Notes: generated by a model not told the origin, from the letters alone. A stretch of DNA of 64,000 nt from Ailurus styani (GCA_002007465.1 LNAC01000350.1:424014-488013), one strand, 5' to 3'. Shown: positions 47,901-58,310, numbered from the stretch's first letter. Program-made: numbers and translations.

Positions 47901-50900
47901 CTATTTTTGGGTTAAATTAAGTTTAACCCAAAATAACTAAAGGATCTGTCATACTTGAATTTATTTAAATTGCTTTGGCTTTCAGAGAGCTAACCTGGTG
48001 CTCTGTATAAAAGGGAGAGGTTTCAGTAGGAAGGGGAGAGAAGAATTTAAAGAAAATCTCTTTTTATTCCCTTTACCCTCGTGTAAAAAGCCCAGTCACT
48101 TCACCATGATTTTTCTAAAAAAATATTTTAAGGCAAAATCCACACTGTTCTCTGAGCTGGCTGAGTTTGTTAAATCCTTGGCTAGCAGGGATAGGCTGGC
48201 GGCCTGGTGTGAGAAGCGCTTCTGATCCTCCCTGCTCTACCAGAGGGAAATAGTACTGGGTTTTGTCTTGCTTCTGTTTGTACTTTCTGTCCTCATTTAA
48301 TTCAGATTCCTCTGGGATTATGTTGTATATTTACAATGCTGTGGAATTGATGAACACAGCTGCTGTCCAGATATGTTGGTAGGGAGTGCCCTATTTTAGT
48401 GTCAGCAAAGTAAATAGAAGAAAAATAGTTGACACATAATGGTATATAATCTATTGAAGTACTGTTGCTGGTATAATTGTTGACAAGAAAAGCATAAACA
48501 GTACCTTCAGAACAGCTCTTAAATGCCTCTTTAAAGTAGAGCAGAAGGAGATATTTTTACATTAAATCTTTAGTTCAGATGTAGTTTTATTAGAGGCCTG
48601 TTATTATCTTTTTAATTTAAAGTAGCAAAAATCAATAGTGCTAACTCCATACTATATTGTATTTCATGGAATTGAATGTCTCTCTGACTCATGAGACAGT
48701 GAGTCTTGGGCGTTTGTTTATTTGTTTTGGTTAAATCAAACAGGTCCCTGCCAAAACCCAACGAGTTCAGGCTCGTCACTCCCATATGCCATACAATCTT
48801 TACAGTCTATTTCAGGCCTGGGAGTCTGTGATTCTGTTACAATTTTAATCAGTTTCTATCATCATTTTTCATCTTAATTCTTTTCTATCATGCCCAATCC
48901 ATAATGGTTTTACCTTCCTCTAAACCATTGGTTATCACTAAGGGGTGGATTGGCATCATCCCATCTCTCCCTTAAACATTTGGGGCAGTGTCTGGAGACA
49001 TTTTTGTTTGTCACTGGGTGGAAGGGCTGTGGTGTCTGGTGGGTAGATACCAGACGTGCTGCTAAACATCCTTCAAAGCATAGACTAGCCCCTGCAACAT
49101 AGAAATTTCCAGCCCCAAATATCAGTGGTGCTAAGTTTGAGAAGCCGTGCTCTAAATGTATGTGACACTTAACTGTACCATTCATGTGGCATGTAACCAA
49201 ACATAGGTTTCCTAGTCCTGCAACTTAAAAATTGCTTTTGTCTATATTCCTTATATGCTTTTATTTCTCCTTTATCCTAAGCACATTTATATCGTGTTCT
49301 AGTGATTTCATGCAGTCTGTGGCTTTAAATACCATCTATAAAGTGTTGAATCTCAAATTTATATTTCCAACTCTGGATGCTCCGTAGTCCACATGCATAT
49401 TCAGCTAATTACTGTACATCCTCAGTTAAGTGAGCAAATACAGCTCAGCATTTTCAAAGTGAATTCCTGCAAGGCCCTGCATGCCCCTCTGCCCACATCT
49501 TGCACTGTCTCCCATGTGCCCTACCCTCAAGCCACGTTGACCCTCATTCTGTCCTTTGAATGCCTCAAGCTCATTTCCAAGTCACCAGGTGAGCCACGGC
49601 CATTCTGCCTACAGCATTCTCCATCAGGCTTTCCATATCTTCACACGGCTTGTCTCTCACTTGACTCAGGTCTCATCTCTTCAGAGTGATCTTTCTTGGT
49701 GACCTCACTAGTCCCTCTCCCTATCTTCTATAGGCTGGGATTTTTTTTTATAGCTTTTTCTTGTCTGAATTTATTTTATTCATTTATTTGTTTATGTGTT
49801 TATTATTTTCCCCCTTTGTCAGAATATAAGTTTCTTCCATGAAGTACCATGTCTAGCACATAGTAAACACTCAATAAATGGTCATCATATGGATGAATGA
49901 ATGAATTTGCTCATATACCTGTCTCCTACTTAAAAGGTGTCACATTTATCATTTAGCATTTTATGTGTACTGTTAAAGTGTGAAGTCATTGAGCAAGTTT
50001 TGAATGTCTTTAAACCCCTTACCTTCTGTAGAAAGTAGGTGCTAAGTAAGCATTTTGATACAGTGGTTAAAAACTCAAGCTCTACAGACTGAATTGGTCT
50101 AGGTCTGTGATTTGGCCATGTTCCCATCTCTATGACCTGGTCAGGTTACTTATATTTTATATGCTTCAGTTTTCTCATCTATGGAATATGGGCAATAATA
50201 ATATCTACCTCCTAGGCTTATTGTGAGGATAAAATAAAGCAATGCATAGAAAGTATTTTGTGTGGAACCTGACACATTATAAATCCTCAATAAAAGTTAG
50301 CTGTTGTTCTTATTTCTTCATTTGGACTCGAAATTCTTTAAGGATAAGGTAGGACCTAAAAGAACCTTAAGTTTATTACATATATTTAATAAATATTTGC
50401 AGGGATGTAAAAGAATCTAAAACTAGGCGTTTATATTGTTTTTCAGGTTGGACTAGCAACTTGCCAAATTGCCAGAGCTTACGGCTTGAAGGTTTTGGGC
50501 ACAGCTGGTACTGAGGAAGGACAAAACATTGTTTTGCAAAATGGAGCCCATGAAGTGTTCAATCACAGAGAACTTAATTATATTGATAAAATTAAGGTAA
50601 AATTATTCTATGGTTTTATAAAAGTAGATTTTATTTCTTGGGAGACTTAATCTTTTTGTAAGCTCTTTTATCTTATCAACCACTCTTTTGAAGTTGTTTT
50701 GCTGCTTTTTTTTTTTTATGCCTGTGTGTGTTTTACAGTTTTAGTAAATTAAAAAGCAGAGATATCTAATTTTCAAACCTTTACTCTCATCTGTCTTGTT
50801 TATGTTTATCAAATAAAACCTAGCCTTTCCAGAGTCTTATAGCTATAAAAATTGGTGCTCTTTACTGTAGTTACATTTTAAGTAACGTCATAGCTTTGTA

Positions 50901-53900
50901 TTTAGAGCCCTGAGGTGTTCTTTTTTTTTTACATTTATTTTGTTTAATTTTGTTTTTAATTATTTAAATTCAATTACCATATAGTTTATTATTGGCTTCA
51001 GAGGTATAAGTCTGTGATTCATCAGTTTTATATAACACCCAAGTGCTCAGTACATCACGTGCCCTCCTTAATGTCCATCACTCACTTATCCCATCCCTCC
51101 ACCCCTCACCCTCCAGCAACCCTCAGTTTGTTTCCTATGATCAGGAGTCTCTTCTGGTTTGTCTCCCTCTCTGGTTTCGTCTTGTTTCATCTTTTCCTTT
51201 CTTTTGCTATGATCTTATATTTTGTTTCTTAAATTCTACATGTGAGTGAGATCATATGATAATTGTCTGTCTCAGACTGACTTATTTTGCTTAGCATAAT
51301 GCCCTGTAGGTCCCTCCACGTCATTGCAAATGGGAAGATTTCTTTTTTTGATGACTGAGTAATATTCCATTGTAGATATATACCACATCTTTATTCATTC
51401 ATCTATTTATTTATTTTAGAGATAGAGCGAGTGTGGCAGAGGGGAGGAGCAGAGTGAGAAGGACAGAGATACTCAAGCAGACTCCATGCTGAGCGTGGAG
51501 CCGGGCGTGAGGCTCATTCTCATGACCCTGAGATCATGACCTAAGCTGAAACCCAAGAGTCAGACTGCACCACCCAGGCGGCCCCCTGCCCTTTTTTTTT
51601 TTTTATATTTGTAGATATTGTGAAATGATCACCACAATAAGTTCATTAACATCCATCATCATATATAATTACAAAATTTTTTTTCTTCTGATAAGAATGT
51701 TTAAGATCTACTCTTTGCAACTTTTAGATCTGTCAAATAGTATTATTATTAACTATGGTCGCCATGCTGTACTTTACATCCTCATGACTTATTTTTTTTT
51801 ATAACTGGAAGTTTGTACCTTTTGACCTTATTCACCCAGTTCACCCACTTCCAATCCCCTCCCTCTGGCAACCACGAGGTTTTCTTAACCCAATTTCTCT
51901 TGGTGTAATTTTTCAGTGGAAGGTGAGGTACCTATAGATTGATTACAAACTGGGTCTGTGTAGCCTAGGGAAAAAAGGGATTGTTAATTGGGTGCCATGG
52001 AGGAATGAATAATCATTACCTCATCCAGAGCAGTGAAGTAGGCTTTAGTTAGTCATTGCATATATTTCACTGTTAGAGCAGAATTCAAGCAAATTCTGAA
52101 GTTCTCTGCTTGCACTGTAGTAGCAGTTTACTAAACACTGATTTCTTTGCTAAACCTCAGATTACTTATGTTGAGAAAGACGTAAAATTTTCCAGGTACT
52201 GATTATTGTGTAACCTCAGCCATTACAAATTGAGTAAAATATGAGAGAGAGTTTATTTATTAGCACTAAATCATCTTGCCAAAAAACTGAGTAAAGCTAC
52301 TCCTTTGTATATGTCTAGGAAACCTAGAATTAATTAATTAATATTCACTCCTAATACCATCATCCAAGAGTATTTACAAAAATAAAAAATGGCCAGTTAT
52401 TTTAAGTTTATGTTTTTGTTTTGTGGAAATATAACTTTAAGACCCTGAGGTCTTGTGGCTTCTTTCTCTTCTACTAGGTCCTTCTGCTTAAGTCTCTCTC
52501 ATTCTCCAAATCATTCCCTTAACCTTTTATCAAACCCTCCACCCCCTTTACCACCAACACTTCTTGAAAAAGCAGTGAGTACTTACTCTTTTTACTTCCT
52601 TACCTCCTATCAACTTCCACTGCATTTTGTTCATCAGAGGTCACCGGTGAACTCCTAATTACCAGTCTGCTGCTTTTGGCTTAGCCTTCATCCTGTGTGA
52701 TTTTTTTTTTTTTTTGGCAGCAGCTGCCTTGACCACTTCTCTTGGACGCAGGTTCTCTTCTTACTTCCTTGACTTCATTTTCAGTCCCCTTCCTCCTCAT
52801 ATTACTTGAATGTTGCTGTTCCTTAGCCTTTCCCCTTGGCCTTGTATCTTCCCTGGTGCTAGACCTTCCTCCTGATCAATCTCATCTATACCCATGTCTT
52901 CTGTTTGTGCCCACATCCTGCTGATTTTCAGCACTGTCTCTGGCCTGCATTCCCTTCCTTCATGCCATGAGCCTGCTGGATGTGGTCACTCTCTGCTCAT
53001 CCGAGACAGACCCACGTTTCATTTTTTATTCCTATCTTTTAATCACCATTCTCCTTCCTACCCCTCAGGTCGGTCACCTCCCTCTGTCAGTTTCCACTCT
53101 GATGTGCCTTTCAACTTTGTCTCCCTCTTTGTTTTCATCTCTGCTGTGACTTAGTTTAGTCTCATCTTCTCCAGCTTTGTCTGTTATTTATAACTGACCT
53201 AGTAGCCCCTTCTATCTTCACGGTTTCCAGTTATTTGGTTCTCCTTAACAAAAAAACAAAAAAACAAAACAAAACGAAAATCTCCAGCAATAACTAAAAT
53301 GGAAGCTCTATGAGGGTAGGAATTTTTGTCTTTCTTGTTCCCTGCTGTACCTTCAGTGTCTAAAACAGTGTCTGGCACAAAAATTAATTAATGAACACCT
53401 GCCCCCCAAAAGTCTAGACCCTTTAACATGGCATTTGATGCGTGTTCTCATTCCACAGCAGTTGACAGTCGCCTCTCTACCTCTTCCTCTCCCCCCAACC
53501 TCCTTCCGAGACATGTGCCCTAGCTCCACTGGGCTACTTTCTAATCCTGACTCGGACTCTCAGTCCATAGCTCTTCTGTTTTCTCTTTCTTCTGCCTCCT
53601 GTGTAGCTTCTGCTGGCTTCTCTTCCTTCTTTTTTGCTTAAGGAACTCCTGTTCATTCCTCAGGGCCCAGGTCCTCAACTCTGTGGAACCTTCTCTGATC
53701 ATTACAGGTGATCAGAGTTACAGCTTTGTTTTTCTCTATAACCTATAGTTTTTTTTCCACTATCACAGTACTTAGCCCATCCCATCACAGCTTTGACCAC
53801 CGTATGTTTCCATCTTTCTCCCTAGCTTTGTTTTGAGTTCTGTGTCCATCTTTGAATTCCCAGTACCTAACATTGCCTGACACTGGTATTCTTTTTTTTT

Positions 53901-55384
53901 TCTGTTAAATGAGTATAAGGTATATATGTTTACCTTATTTAAGAGAAGAGCCACTTTTGGATGTTGCAAACCAACATCTCTGAAAACCCAAAAGAAAAGA
54001 AGTAGTATGCAAGACTGATTGTAAACCACTTGGGACAAAACTGCATGCACGCAGAAAAAATTCTGCAATGCCAGATAGCCAATGATTTTCTTTGTTTCTT
54101 TGCTTTTTGATTTTCAATGTTTTTTGCTTTTTAACAAAAGTGGAAGCCTTTTTGGGATTTGGGATTTGTTGTTTCCTTCTCTGTGAAAATACATTTTGAA
54201 GACAGAAAATTTTCAACTGAGGAAAAAGTATTTTATAGTCAAGTTGAGTCAAAGCACTTGAAATTTATTTAGTATAAATCTTTATCACTTTAGATGTTGT
54301 GACTGGTCCCTTGGAATTACATCAACACTATATAATTAGACCATTTAAAAATTAGTGCTATTAGTCTTAAAAATGTAGTACTATGTGTCTTTTCAAACAT
54401 ATTTCTGTAATATATGGGACTATGATAACTGGTTTACAGGTTTCTTGTTTTCTTATCTTACTCTGCATTCTTTTTTTATTACATAGAAATCTGTTGGTGA
54501 AAAAGGAATTGATGTGATCATTGAAATGTTAGCTAATGTAAATCTTAGTAATGATTTGAATCTTCTATCAAATGGAGGACGAGTAATAGTAAGTATTTTG
54601 TTTCTTTTACCACTTTGAAGCTTTACTGTAATTTAATACTATTTTTCAGTAATCTCTATAGACAAGTTGTTTTTCTTACTAGGTTGTTGGCAGCAGAGGT
54701 CCTATTGAAATAAACCCACGGGACATCATGGCAAAGCAATCTAGTATAATTGGAATTACTCGCTTTTTATCAACTAAGGTAGGAAAAGAAGTGACTCTGA
54801 TTTTGATAACTTAAACATTGATACATTTCCCTAGTCAGGCAGAGTGACAGTTCCAGTAGATGTTAAACTTAGTTATCTGACTAGATGGGTATGTTAAGGA
54901 TTAGTCACTATAAGATAACCGGGTGCGGGGAGGAATGTAATTTATTTTCTAAGGCAAGACACTTTTGAAAGAGAAAGGAGATACTATTAGTAATTACTTC
55001 AGGACAATAGGGTTTTTGTAAACTGACACTGCCTTAGGCAAATTGGACTTATGGTTACTCTATAGAAAACTACTTTTTCTGTAGTTCTGGACAAGTGACA
55101 AAAGCTACATATTTGTAAGGAACTGTTTATGTTCTCACTTTTAGAATCTGAAAATTTTTAATGCTTCTGAAAATTAAGTCATGTGTTCTTCTACAAAAAG
55201 ACCTTTTTCTTTAACTTAGGAGGAATTTAGGCAATTTGCAGCGGCCCTTCAAGCCGGAATGGAAATTGGTTGGATCAGACCTGTAATAGGTTCTCAGTAT
55301 TCGCTGGAGAAGGTGGCCCAGGCTCACAAAGATATCATCCATAACAGTGGGGCTAGTGGGAAAATGATTCTTCTCTTAGAATGA
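35846..55384 (+). CDS. CRYZ: CRYZ, zeta-crystallin / NADPH:quinone oxidoreductase (eight coding exons)
   Basis: Coding exons are 35846-35956, 37779-37931, 41728-41891, 46499-46550, 50447-50596, 54487-54588, 54683-54778 and 55220-55384. They sum to 993 bases, giving 330 residues plus TGA. The start ATG has A at -3 and G at +4. The protein is a zinc-free medium-chain reductase: a GroES-like domain at about 1-125 ([13 protein letters not shown] at 45-57) and a Rossmann domain with the NADPH-binding HGASGGVG at 155-162, split across exons 5 and 6. Known family roles are one-electron reduction of quinones such as 9,10-phenanthrenequinone, binding of AU-rich mRNA, and abundant lens expression in some mammals such as guinea pig and camel. 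It is cytosolic. All introns are GT-AG. As I recall it, the human protein is 329 residues ending LLL; here the end is LLLE. Confidence 0.97.
36218..36409 (+). mobile_element. CAN SINE with target-site duplication
   Basis: Flanked by AATTGAATTTTTC at 36205-36217 and 36410-36422. Sense in CRYZ intron 2. Confidence 0.96.
36640..36935 (+). mobile_element. L2 LINE fragment
   Basis: 'ctttgcacatactattcctt', 'ctacctgaaatattattttc' and 'gggcctggctcagataccac' are typical L2 3' text. Confidence 0.75.
36973..37167 (-). mobile_element. CAN SINE, antisense, with target-site duplication
   Basis: Flanked by AAAATTAGCTTCT at 36960-36972 and 37170-37182. It lies in CRYZ intron 2, inverted relative to the copy at 36218 and about 610 bases upstream of the next exon. 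Confidence 0.96.
37610..37745 (+). mobile_element. L2 3' end fragment
   Basis: 'gagcccattgaaggtgaggt' and 'gtcctagcataatgctgaat' resemble the L2 end. It stops 30 bases before the CRYZ exon acceptor. Confidence 0.5.
37779..37931 (+). CDS. CRYZ: CRYZ coding exon (residues 38-88)
   Basis: Acceptor TTGCAG, 153 bases in phase 0, donor GTATTA. It encodes [20 protein letters not shown] then the [10 protein letters not shown] segment of the GroES-like domain. In zinc alcohol dehydrogenases an equivalent Cys binds catalytic zinc; the quinone reductase branch works without zinc. Confidence 0.96.
38040..38240 (+). mobile_element. L1 3' terminal fragment (carnivoran type), partly duplicated
   Basis: 'ggtgatgagcaccgggtgtt' through 'gatattacactg' and 'ggaatttaaataaaaactt' is the 3' end of carnivoran L1. 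Its core appears twice around a single N at 38123. Confidence 0.8.
38047..38199. repeat. 76-base direct duplication around one N
   Basis: 38047-38122 and 38124-38199 are identical except for one base. The single N between them marks an assembly join. Confidence 0.95.
38300..38492. repeat. 96-base direct duplication around one N
   Basis: 38300-38395 and 38397-38492 differ at one base, with N at 38396. Same pattern as the duplication 180 bases to the left. Confidence 0.95.
38830..38906 (+). pseudogene. U6 snRNA pseudogene, 3'-truncated
   Basis: Matches the first 78 or so bases of U6 with about ten substitutions: 'ggcagcacatttaccaaaat' and 'acagagaagattaacatggc'. The last 29 bases of U6 are missing. 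No PSE or TATA is visible upstream, so it is a retrotransposed relic. Confidence 0.9.
38907..39347 (+). mobile_element. L2 LINE ORF2 (reverse transcriptase) fragment
   Basis: 'ggcttctgtccccatcactc', 'cttgctaatgtcactaatgt' and 'gacatttgacactattagcc' correspond to the L2 reverse transcriptase region. It continues at about 39546 after the inserted MER5A. Confidence 0.75.
39348..39545. mobile_element. MER5A hAT-Charlie element
   Basis: 'ctgtctaataaggtagccac', 'tagccacatgtggctgctta' and 'gccctactggacagtgctga' are MER5A landmarks. The ends are inverted repeats. Confidence 0.85.
39546..39800 (+). mobile_element. L2 LINE fragment, continuation
   Basis: 'gtgtgtctaaaacggagctt' is the L2 segment following the reverse transcriptase. 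It resumes after the MER5A insertion. Confidence 0.6.
40240..40560 (+). mobile_element. L2 3' region fragment
   Basis: Pyrimidine-rich text ending 'gtatccatcacagaactc' is consistent with the L2 3' part. Strongly decayed. Confidence 0.4.
41225..41465 (+). mobile_element. MIR SINE
   Basis: 'ctcaatttcttcatttgtat', 'gatcaaattagacaatactc' and 'acagtgttttgcacagtaag' are in MIR order. In CRYZ intron 3, about 260 bases before an exon. Confidence 0.7.
41728..41891 (+). CDS. CRYZ: CRYZ coding exon (residues 89-143, split Ser)
   Basis: Acceptor TCCCCAG, 164 bases, ending two bases into a Ser codon before donor GTAATA. It encodes [20 protein letters not shown] and then [20 protein letters not shown], the linker into the cofactor domain. 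Confidence 0.96.
42385..42495 (-). mobile_element. Short tRNA-Lys-like CAN SINE, antisense
   Basis: 'acccaacatggggcttgaac' through 'aactgagccagccaggcacc' is the reverse complement of the short SINE form. Confidence 0.88.
43430..43670 (+). mobile_element. MIR SINE
   Basis: 'gaagacctggattacagtac', 'ggccatatgactgtggtcca' and 'cagtacagagcctggcgcag' follow MIR from head to end. Confidence 0.75.
44855..45208 (+). mobile_element. Common mammalian interspersed repeat, copy A
   Basis: 'gtatttgtcagggttgttca', 'aactggcaggctgaagaccc', 'ttcagctgactggatgagtc' and 'ataaaattaaccatcaca' belong to a well-known mammalian repeat whose family name I cannot state with certainty. A second copy is at 56500-56720. 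Confidence 0.7.
45266..45294. repeat. T-run joined to C-run
   Basis: About 13 T followed by about 14 C on the plus strand. Low complexity and prone to sequencing error. Confidence 0.9.
46160..46290 (+). mobile_element. L2 3' end
   Basis: 'agcactgtgcctggcacata' and 'ctcaatgtttgttgaatgaa' are the L2 terminus. Ends about 210 bases before the 52-base CRYZ exon. Confidence 0.8.
46499..46550 (+). CDS. CRYZ: CRYZ 52-base coding exon (residues 143-160)
   Basis: The acceptor is TTTTGCAG and the donor GTGAGT. The exon completes the split Ser and encodes [17 protein letters not shown], the first half of the NADPH-binding glycine motif. It was identified by matching the family and splice phase. Confidence 0.95.
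46907..47200. repeat. 130-base duplication around one N plus an A-rich tail
   Basis: 46907-47036 and 47071-47200 match. Between them lie N at 47037 and AAAATAAATAAATAAATAAA-type sequence, resembling the end of a CAN SINE. Confidence 0.93.
48926..49153. mobile_element. MER20 hAT-Charlie element
   Basis: 'ggcagtgtctggagacattt', 'tgctgctaaacatccttcaa' and 'ccccaaatatcagtggtgct' are MER20 landmarks across nearly its full length. In CRYZ intron 5. Confidence 0.88.
49290..49905 (+). mobile_element. L2 LINE ORF2 to 3' end
   Basis: 'ctgtggctttaaataccatc' and 'aaatttatatttccaactct' (reverse transcriptase region) lead to 'tagtaaacactcaataaatg', the L2 3' end. Confidence 0.8.
50058..50310 (+). mobile_element. 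MIR SINE
   Basis: 'cagtggttaaaaactcaagc', 'cttcagttttctcatctatg' and 'aatcctcaataaaagttagc' span almost full length. It ends about 140 bases before a CRYZ exon. Confidence 0.85.
50447..50596 (+). CDS. CRYZ: CRYZ coding exon (residues 161-210)
   Basis: Acceptor TTTCAG, 150 bases in phase 0, donor GTAAAA. It begins [20 protein letters not shown], completing the glycine-rich loop and the second Rossmann strand, and runs to NYIDKIK. Confidence 0.96.
50925..51404 (-). mobile_element. L1 3' UTR and ORF2 end, antisense
   Basis: 'attcaattaccatatagttt', 'gtcttgtttcatcttttcct' and 'cttattttgcttagcataat' are reverse-strand L1 text in CRYZ intron 6. The last part parallels 31240-31350. Confidence 0.85.
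51405..51590 (-). mobile_element. CAN SINE, antisense, inside L1 sequence
   Basis: 'catgaccctgagatcatgac' and a right end 'caccacccaggcggcccc'. L1-derived sequence lies on both sides. Confidence 0.88.
51600..51890 (-). mobile_element. L1 3' region, older, antisense
   Basis: 'tgtgaaatgatcaccacaat', 'aactatggtcgccatgctgt' and 'gaagtttgtaccttttgacc' are reverse-strand L1M 3' UTR text. Confidence 0.85.
52490..53400 (+). mobile_element. L2 LINE, ORF2 to 3' end
   Basis: 'cagaggtcaccggtgaactc' (reverse transcriptase region) through 'aagctctatgagggtaggaa' and 'cagtgtctggcacaaaaatt'. Pyrimidine-rich plus-strand frames here are L2 remnants. Confidence 0.7.
53430..53890 (+). mobile_element. Second L2 LINE 3' fragment
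   Basis: 'gaactcctgttcattcctca', 'ggaaccttctctgatcatta' and 'cagtacctaacattgcctga' repeat the L2 3' order a second time. Confidence 0.7.
54487..54588 (+). CDS. CRYZ: CRYZ coding exon (residues 211-244)
   Basis: Acceptor ACATAG, 102 bases in phase 0, donor GTAAGT. It encodes [20 protein letters not shown] then [14 protein letters not shown]. The intron that follows is only 94 bases. Confidence 0.95.
54683..54778 (+). CDS. CRYZ: CRYZ coding exon (residues 245-276)
   Basis: Acceptor TACTAG, 96 bases in phase 0, donor GTAGGA. It encodes [20 protein letters not shown] then [12 protein letters not shown]. Confidence 0.95.
55220..55384 (+). CDS. CRYZ: CRYZ last coding exon (residues 277-330, stop)
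   Basis: After acceptor ACTTAG it encodes [20 protein letters not shown], the [16 protein letters not shown] segment and the end SGKMILLLE, then TGA at 55382-55384. The final Glu is one residue beyond the LLL end I recall in human. Confidence 0.95.
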   Translation, partial: EEFRQFAAALQAGMEIGWIRPVIGSQYSLEKVAQAHKDIIHNSGASGKMILLLE

Positions 55385-56340
55385 CTAATCCTTTCATGTC
55401 TTTCCTATGCAATTAGAGGGTTCCCGCCCCAGTTTTATTCACACTACCTTTGCTCTAATCAGCATTTTTTTGATTCAGTGAGTTTCTCATGTTAAAAAAC
55501 AAGATTTATCTTTAGAGATGTGGTCATTGGAGTACAATTTATTTTATAGCTCACAATATTCTTTACGCCTCCCCCCTACCTCAAATCAAGGAGTCATTAT
55601 AGTAGGAAGTAGAATGTCAGTAGTCATTTGGCATTGGGTACATTACAGAAATTCCTGGTACTTGATCATTAATTCCATACCTTTGACTAAAGCAAGCTAA
55701 TTCAAAATAAGGTTGTGTGATTTCCAAGCCTACTTGTCCCTGTAAAGGTTCTTCGATATCTGATTATCTCAGAACTGTATTAGACTCTGGAGATTTTCTG
55801 GACTTAGTAAGACCCCTTTTCTAAGCTTCTCTCATCTGGATCTGCAAGTCTCTTGCAATGACAAGATAAACAATGTCCAGAGAAATTTGTTTTTTAACAA
55901 ATAGTTTTCCAGTATTTCCCCAAATATTAGAACATCCACTGTGTTGATGGTTGATTACTTATTATTTCATATATTCTATGAAGAGAGCAGCCTTATTTTG
56001 GTATGATATGATAGATAGGTACAGAGTCTCCTGACAGATACTTCTTGATTAATTTGATTTTCAGAGTAGATTTAGAATTATCTGTGTGGTGGGAATCATA
56101 TGTTTTTATTTAAATTACTAAACAAATTTGACACATGAAGAGTGATCTGCTTTTGTCTTCATTACATGTAACCTGCAGTAAATTCTGTAGAAAAATAAAA
56201 ACTGTGTTTATCTATTTGGTCTTTATATTAGTACTTGCCTTACATCTCTTTTACATAGTTCCTAATGGTTCATTTCTAACAGTGTTCTGTGCTAGAAGTC
56301 CTTATCAAAACTAAATAAAGGGATGATTATTTAGAAATCT
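55385..56340 (+). other. CRYZ: CRYZ 3' untranslated region (probable)
   Basis: AATAAA signals occur at about 56193-56198 and at 56314-56319, giving a 0.8-0.95 kb 3' UTR. The segment is AT-rich and I recognise no interspersed repeat in it, as expected for a transcribed tail. Which signal is used cannot be told. Confidence 0.6.
56193..56198 (+). terminator. CRYZ: Candidate CRYZ polyadenylation signal AATAAA
   Basis: Canonical hexamer about 810 bases after the CRYZ stop, followed by a T/GT-rich stretch. A second AATAAA lies at 56314-56319. Confidence 0.5.
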
Positions 56341-56499
56341 TGCCATCATTGTCATGTGCAAGGAAATGAAGTTTGATTGTTATTTTTGTTCTTGTTTTTC
56401 TCCGCATGAGCATAGCCTCCTGTATGTGTACAAACACCCCCCCCCATACACACATGTATGTATAACGAGATTTAAGGAATTTTCTCATAGTTATGGGGG

Positions 56500-56720
56500 G
56501 CTGATAAGCCTAAATCTATAGGGTGGGCCAGCAGGGTTTCTGTATTGCAGGATTCTTTCTCTGGGAAACCTCAGTTTTCATTCTGAAGGCTTTCAACCCA
56601 TAGAGTGAGGCCCACCTGCATTATTGAGGATAATCTACCTAAAGTCACCCGGTGACCCTTTGCAAACACATAAAGGAAACATGGTGATATTATGTCGATA
56701 CATAAAACTGATCATCACAT
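56500..56720 (+). mobile_element. Common mammalian interspersed repeat, copy B
   Basis: 'gggtgggccagcagggtttc', 'agagtgaggcccacctgcat' and 'taaaactgatcatcaca' belong to the family of copy A at 44855-45208. Starts just after the CRYZ 3' UTR. Confidence 0.6.
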
Positions 56721-56724
56721 GAAG

Positions 56725-58060
56725 GTGACATAGGGACACAAATGAGGGGCACTTAATGTAGCTTGGGATTTCCAATTACGTGTTTAATAATTTTGATGCA
56801 TTTGTTAGCTGCCTCCATCCAGAGTAGCTTTGGCCATGGAAGTACAAAATAACATGCATGCTTCTGAAGAGGGGAAAAAAGGGGGGATGATAGCATTTTA
56901 TAATGTCCTTAGCTTAGCTTACCTGAAGCAAGGGGCTTTGTGCACCAAGGGGCTTCCATAGTTCACAGTGTAAAGAGCATTTTTTCTGTGCAAGGTAACA
57001 CTCAAGAATAGCCAAACCTTTTGGGTCGCTTTGACCTGGCTCTCTCTGCCTTCTCAGCTACATCTCACAGACAGGAAAACATCTCAGCTCAAACCTTAAT
57101 TCTTTTGCCAACACTGCCATTTTCTAGCATAGTGATTTTTTTAAAAAAATATATCACTTGAAAATTGCCATAGGATGATTTTACTAATCCATAGGACTTT
57201 AGGAATAGCTCATATTTGGGGAACTTCTACATCCAAGAAAAGAGCCTGGAAACATTAAGAATTATAAAAAGGAATCTGGATTCACTTTGGTCTAGAGTCA
57301 GACTGCTTGGTATTGATGGGACAGCCCATGAATGCTCTTGAAGAGTGAGAGTCTAAATCCCAAACCCACTGTGGGATACAAATGCTTGTCAAACGTGTTA
57401 AATGTGCCAGAGGTTGGCAATCCCTAGTTATTCTTTCCCAGCTTCATGCAAAAATATCCACAAAGATTGTAACAGTACTACAAACTAAAGACAAAATCCT
57501 GTGCTGAAATCCACTGGGGATTTGTATTAACTCCAGTGCCCATGATTTGATTCATTGATCCACATTAGCTGGATAGAAGTTAAGAAGAACCCCCAACTCA
57601 GTCACTAACTCCGGGCACAGAAGCTACACCATCTAGAAAATCAAGTCCCTCTTGCTAGCTGATCTAGCTAGAATTGAGGTCTGTGCCCCCCCCCCCGCAG
57701 CCCCTTTCTTTCACCTGCATGATGGAAACTACTGATTTCAATTTTTGATACAACTGCAGATTCAGGAGTGAGGGGCACTTTGCACTTCTGGATATAGTTA
57801 CTACAACAGTCTTGCAAATGTTTGGAGGGTGAAGGATCCCTAGATTGTGGCAAATGCTGAGAGTGTATATAACACTTGTTCCAAGAACATTGTAGCAATT
57901 AGCTAAGCAGATTATCTAAGAATTGGAGCAGAAGACACTCCTGCCTTAGTCGAGCAAACCCTGGAATTGACACAGGTACTTAGGAGGCTGCCTCATTCCA
58001 GATAGGGATCTGAAAGGAACCGAACTCCCCTGTGAACAGGGAGGAGGCCCACGGGCCTGT
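56725..58060. other. Intergenic DNA, nothing recognised
   Basis: No gene or nameable repeat. The open frames at 57668-57898 and 57980-58276 lack family resemblance, and the second overlaps MIR sequence. Confidence 0.4.
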
Positions 58061-58064
58061 GGAA

Positions 58065-58310
58065 ACAGGGTTATTAAAAGCGTGGGTTATGGAGGCAGAA
58101 GACCTGGCTTTAAATCCTGGCTGTCCTACTGACCAGCTGTGGAGTCCTGGGCAAATTACCTCGTCATCCAGAGTTTCAGTTTCCTCACACATAACATGGG
58201 AGTGATAATCCACCGCAGTGTTTGTAGGAAGTAAGCAAGTTAAAGTCTGTGAAGTACTTAATGCTCTGGCTTGCACAAAGGAGTGTTTAAATAAGTACTT
58301 TCATTTTTAT
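58065..58310 (+). mobile_element. MIR SINE
   Basis: 'gaggcagaagacctggcttt', 'gaccagctgtggagtcctgg' and 'gtttcagtttcctcacacat' in order, almost complete. Confidence 0.85.

Noticed and set aside
52455..53641. Cluster of Ser/Leu/Pro-rich plus frames
   Set aside because: They lie in pyrimidine-rich L2 LINE remnants, with no splice or start context.
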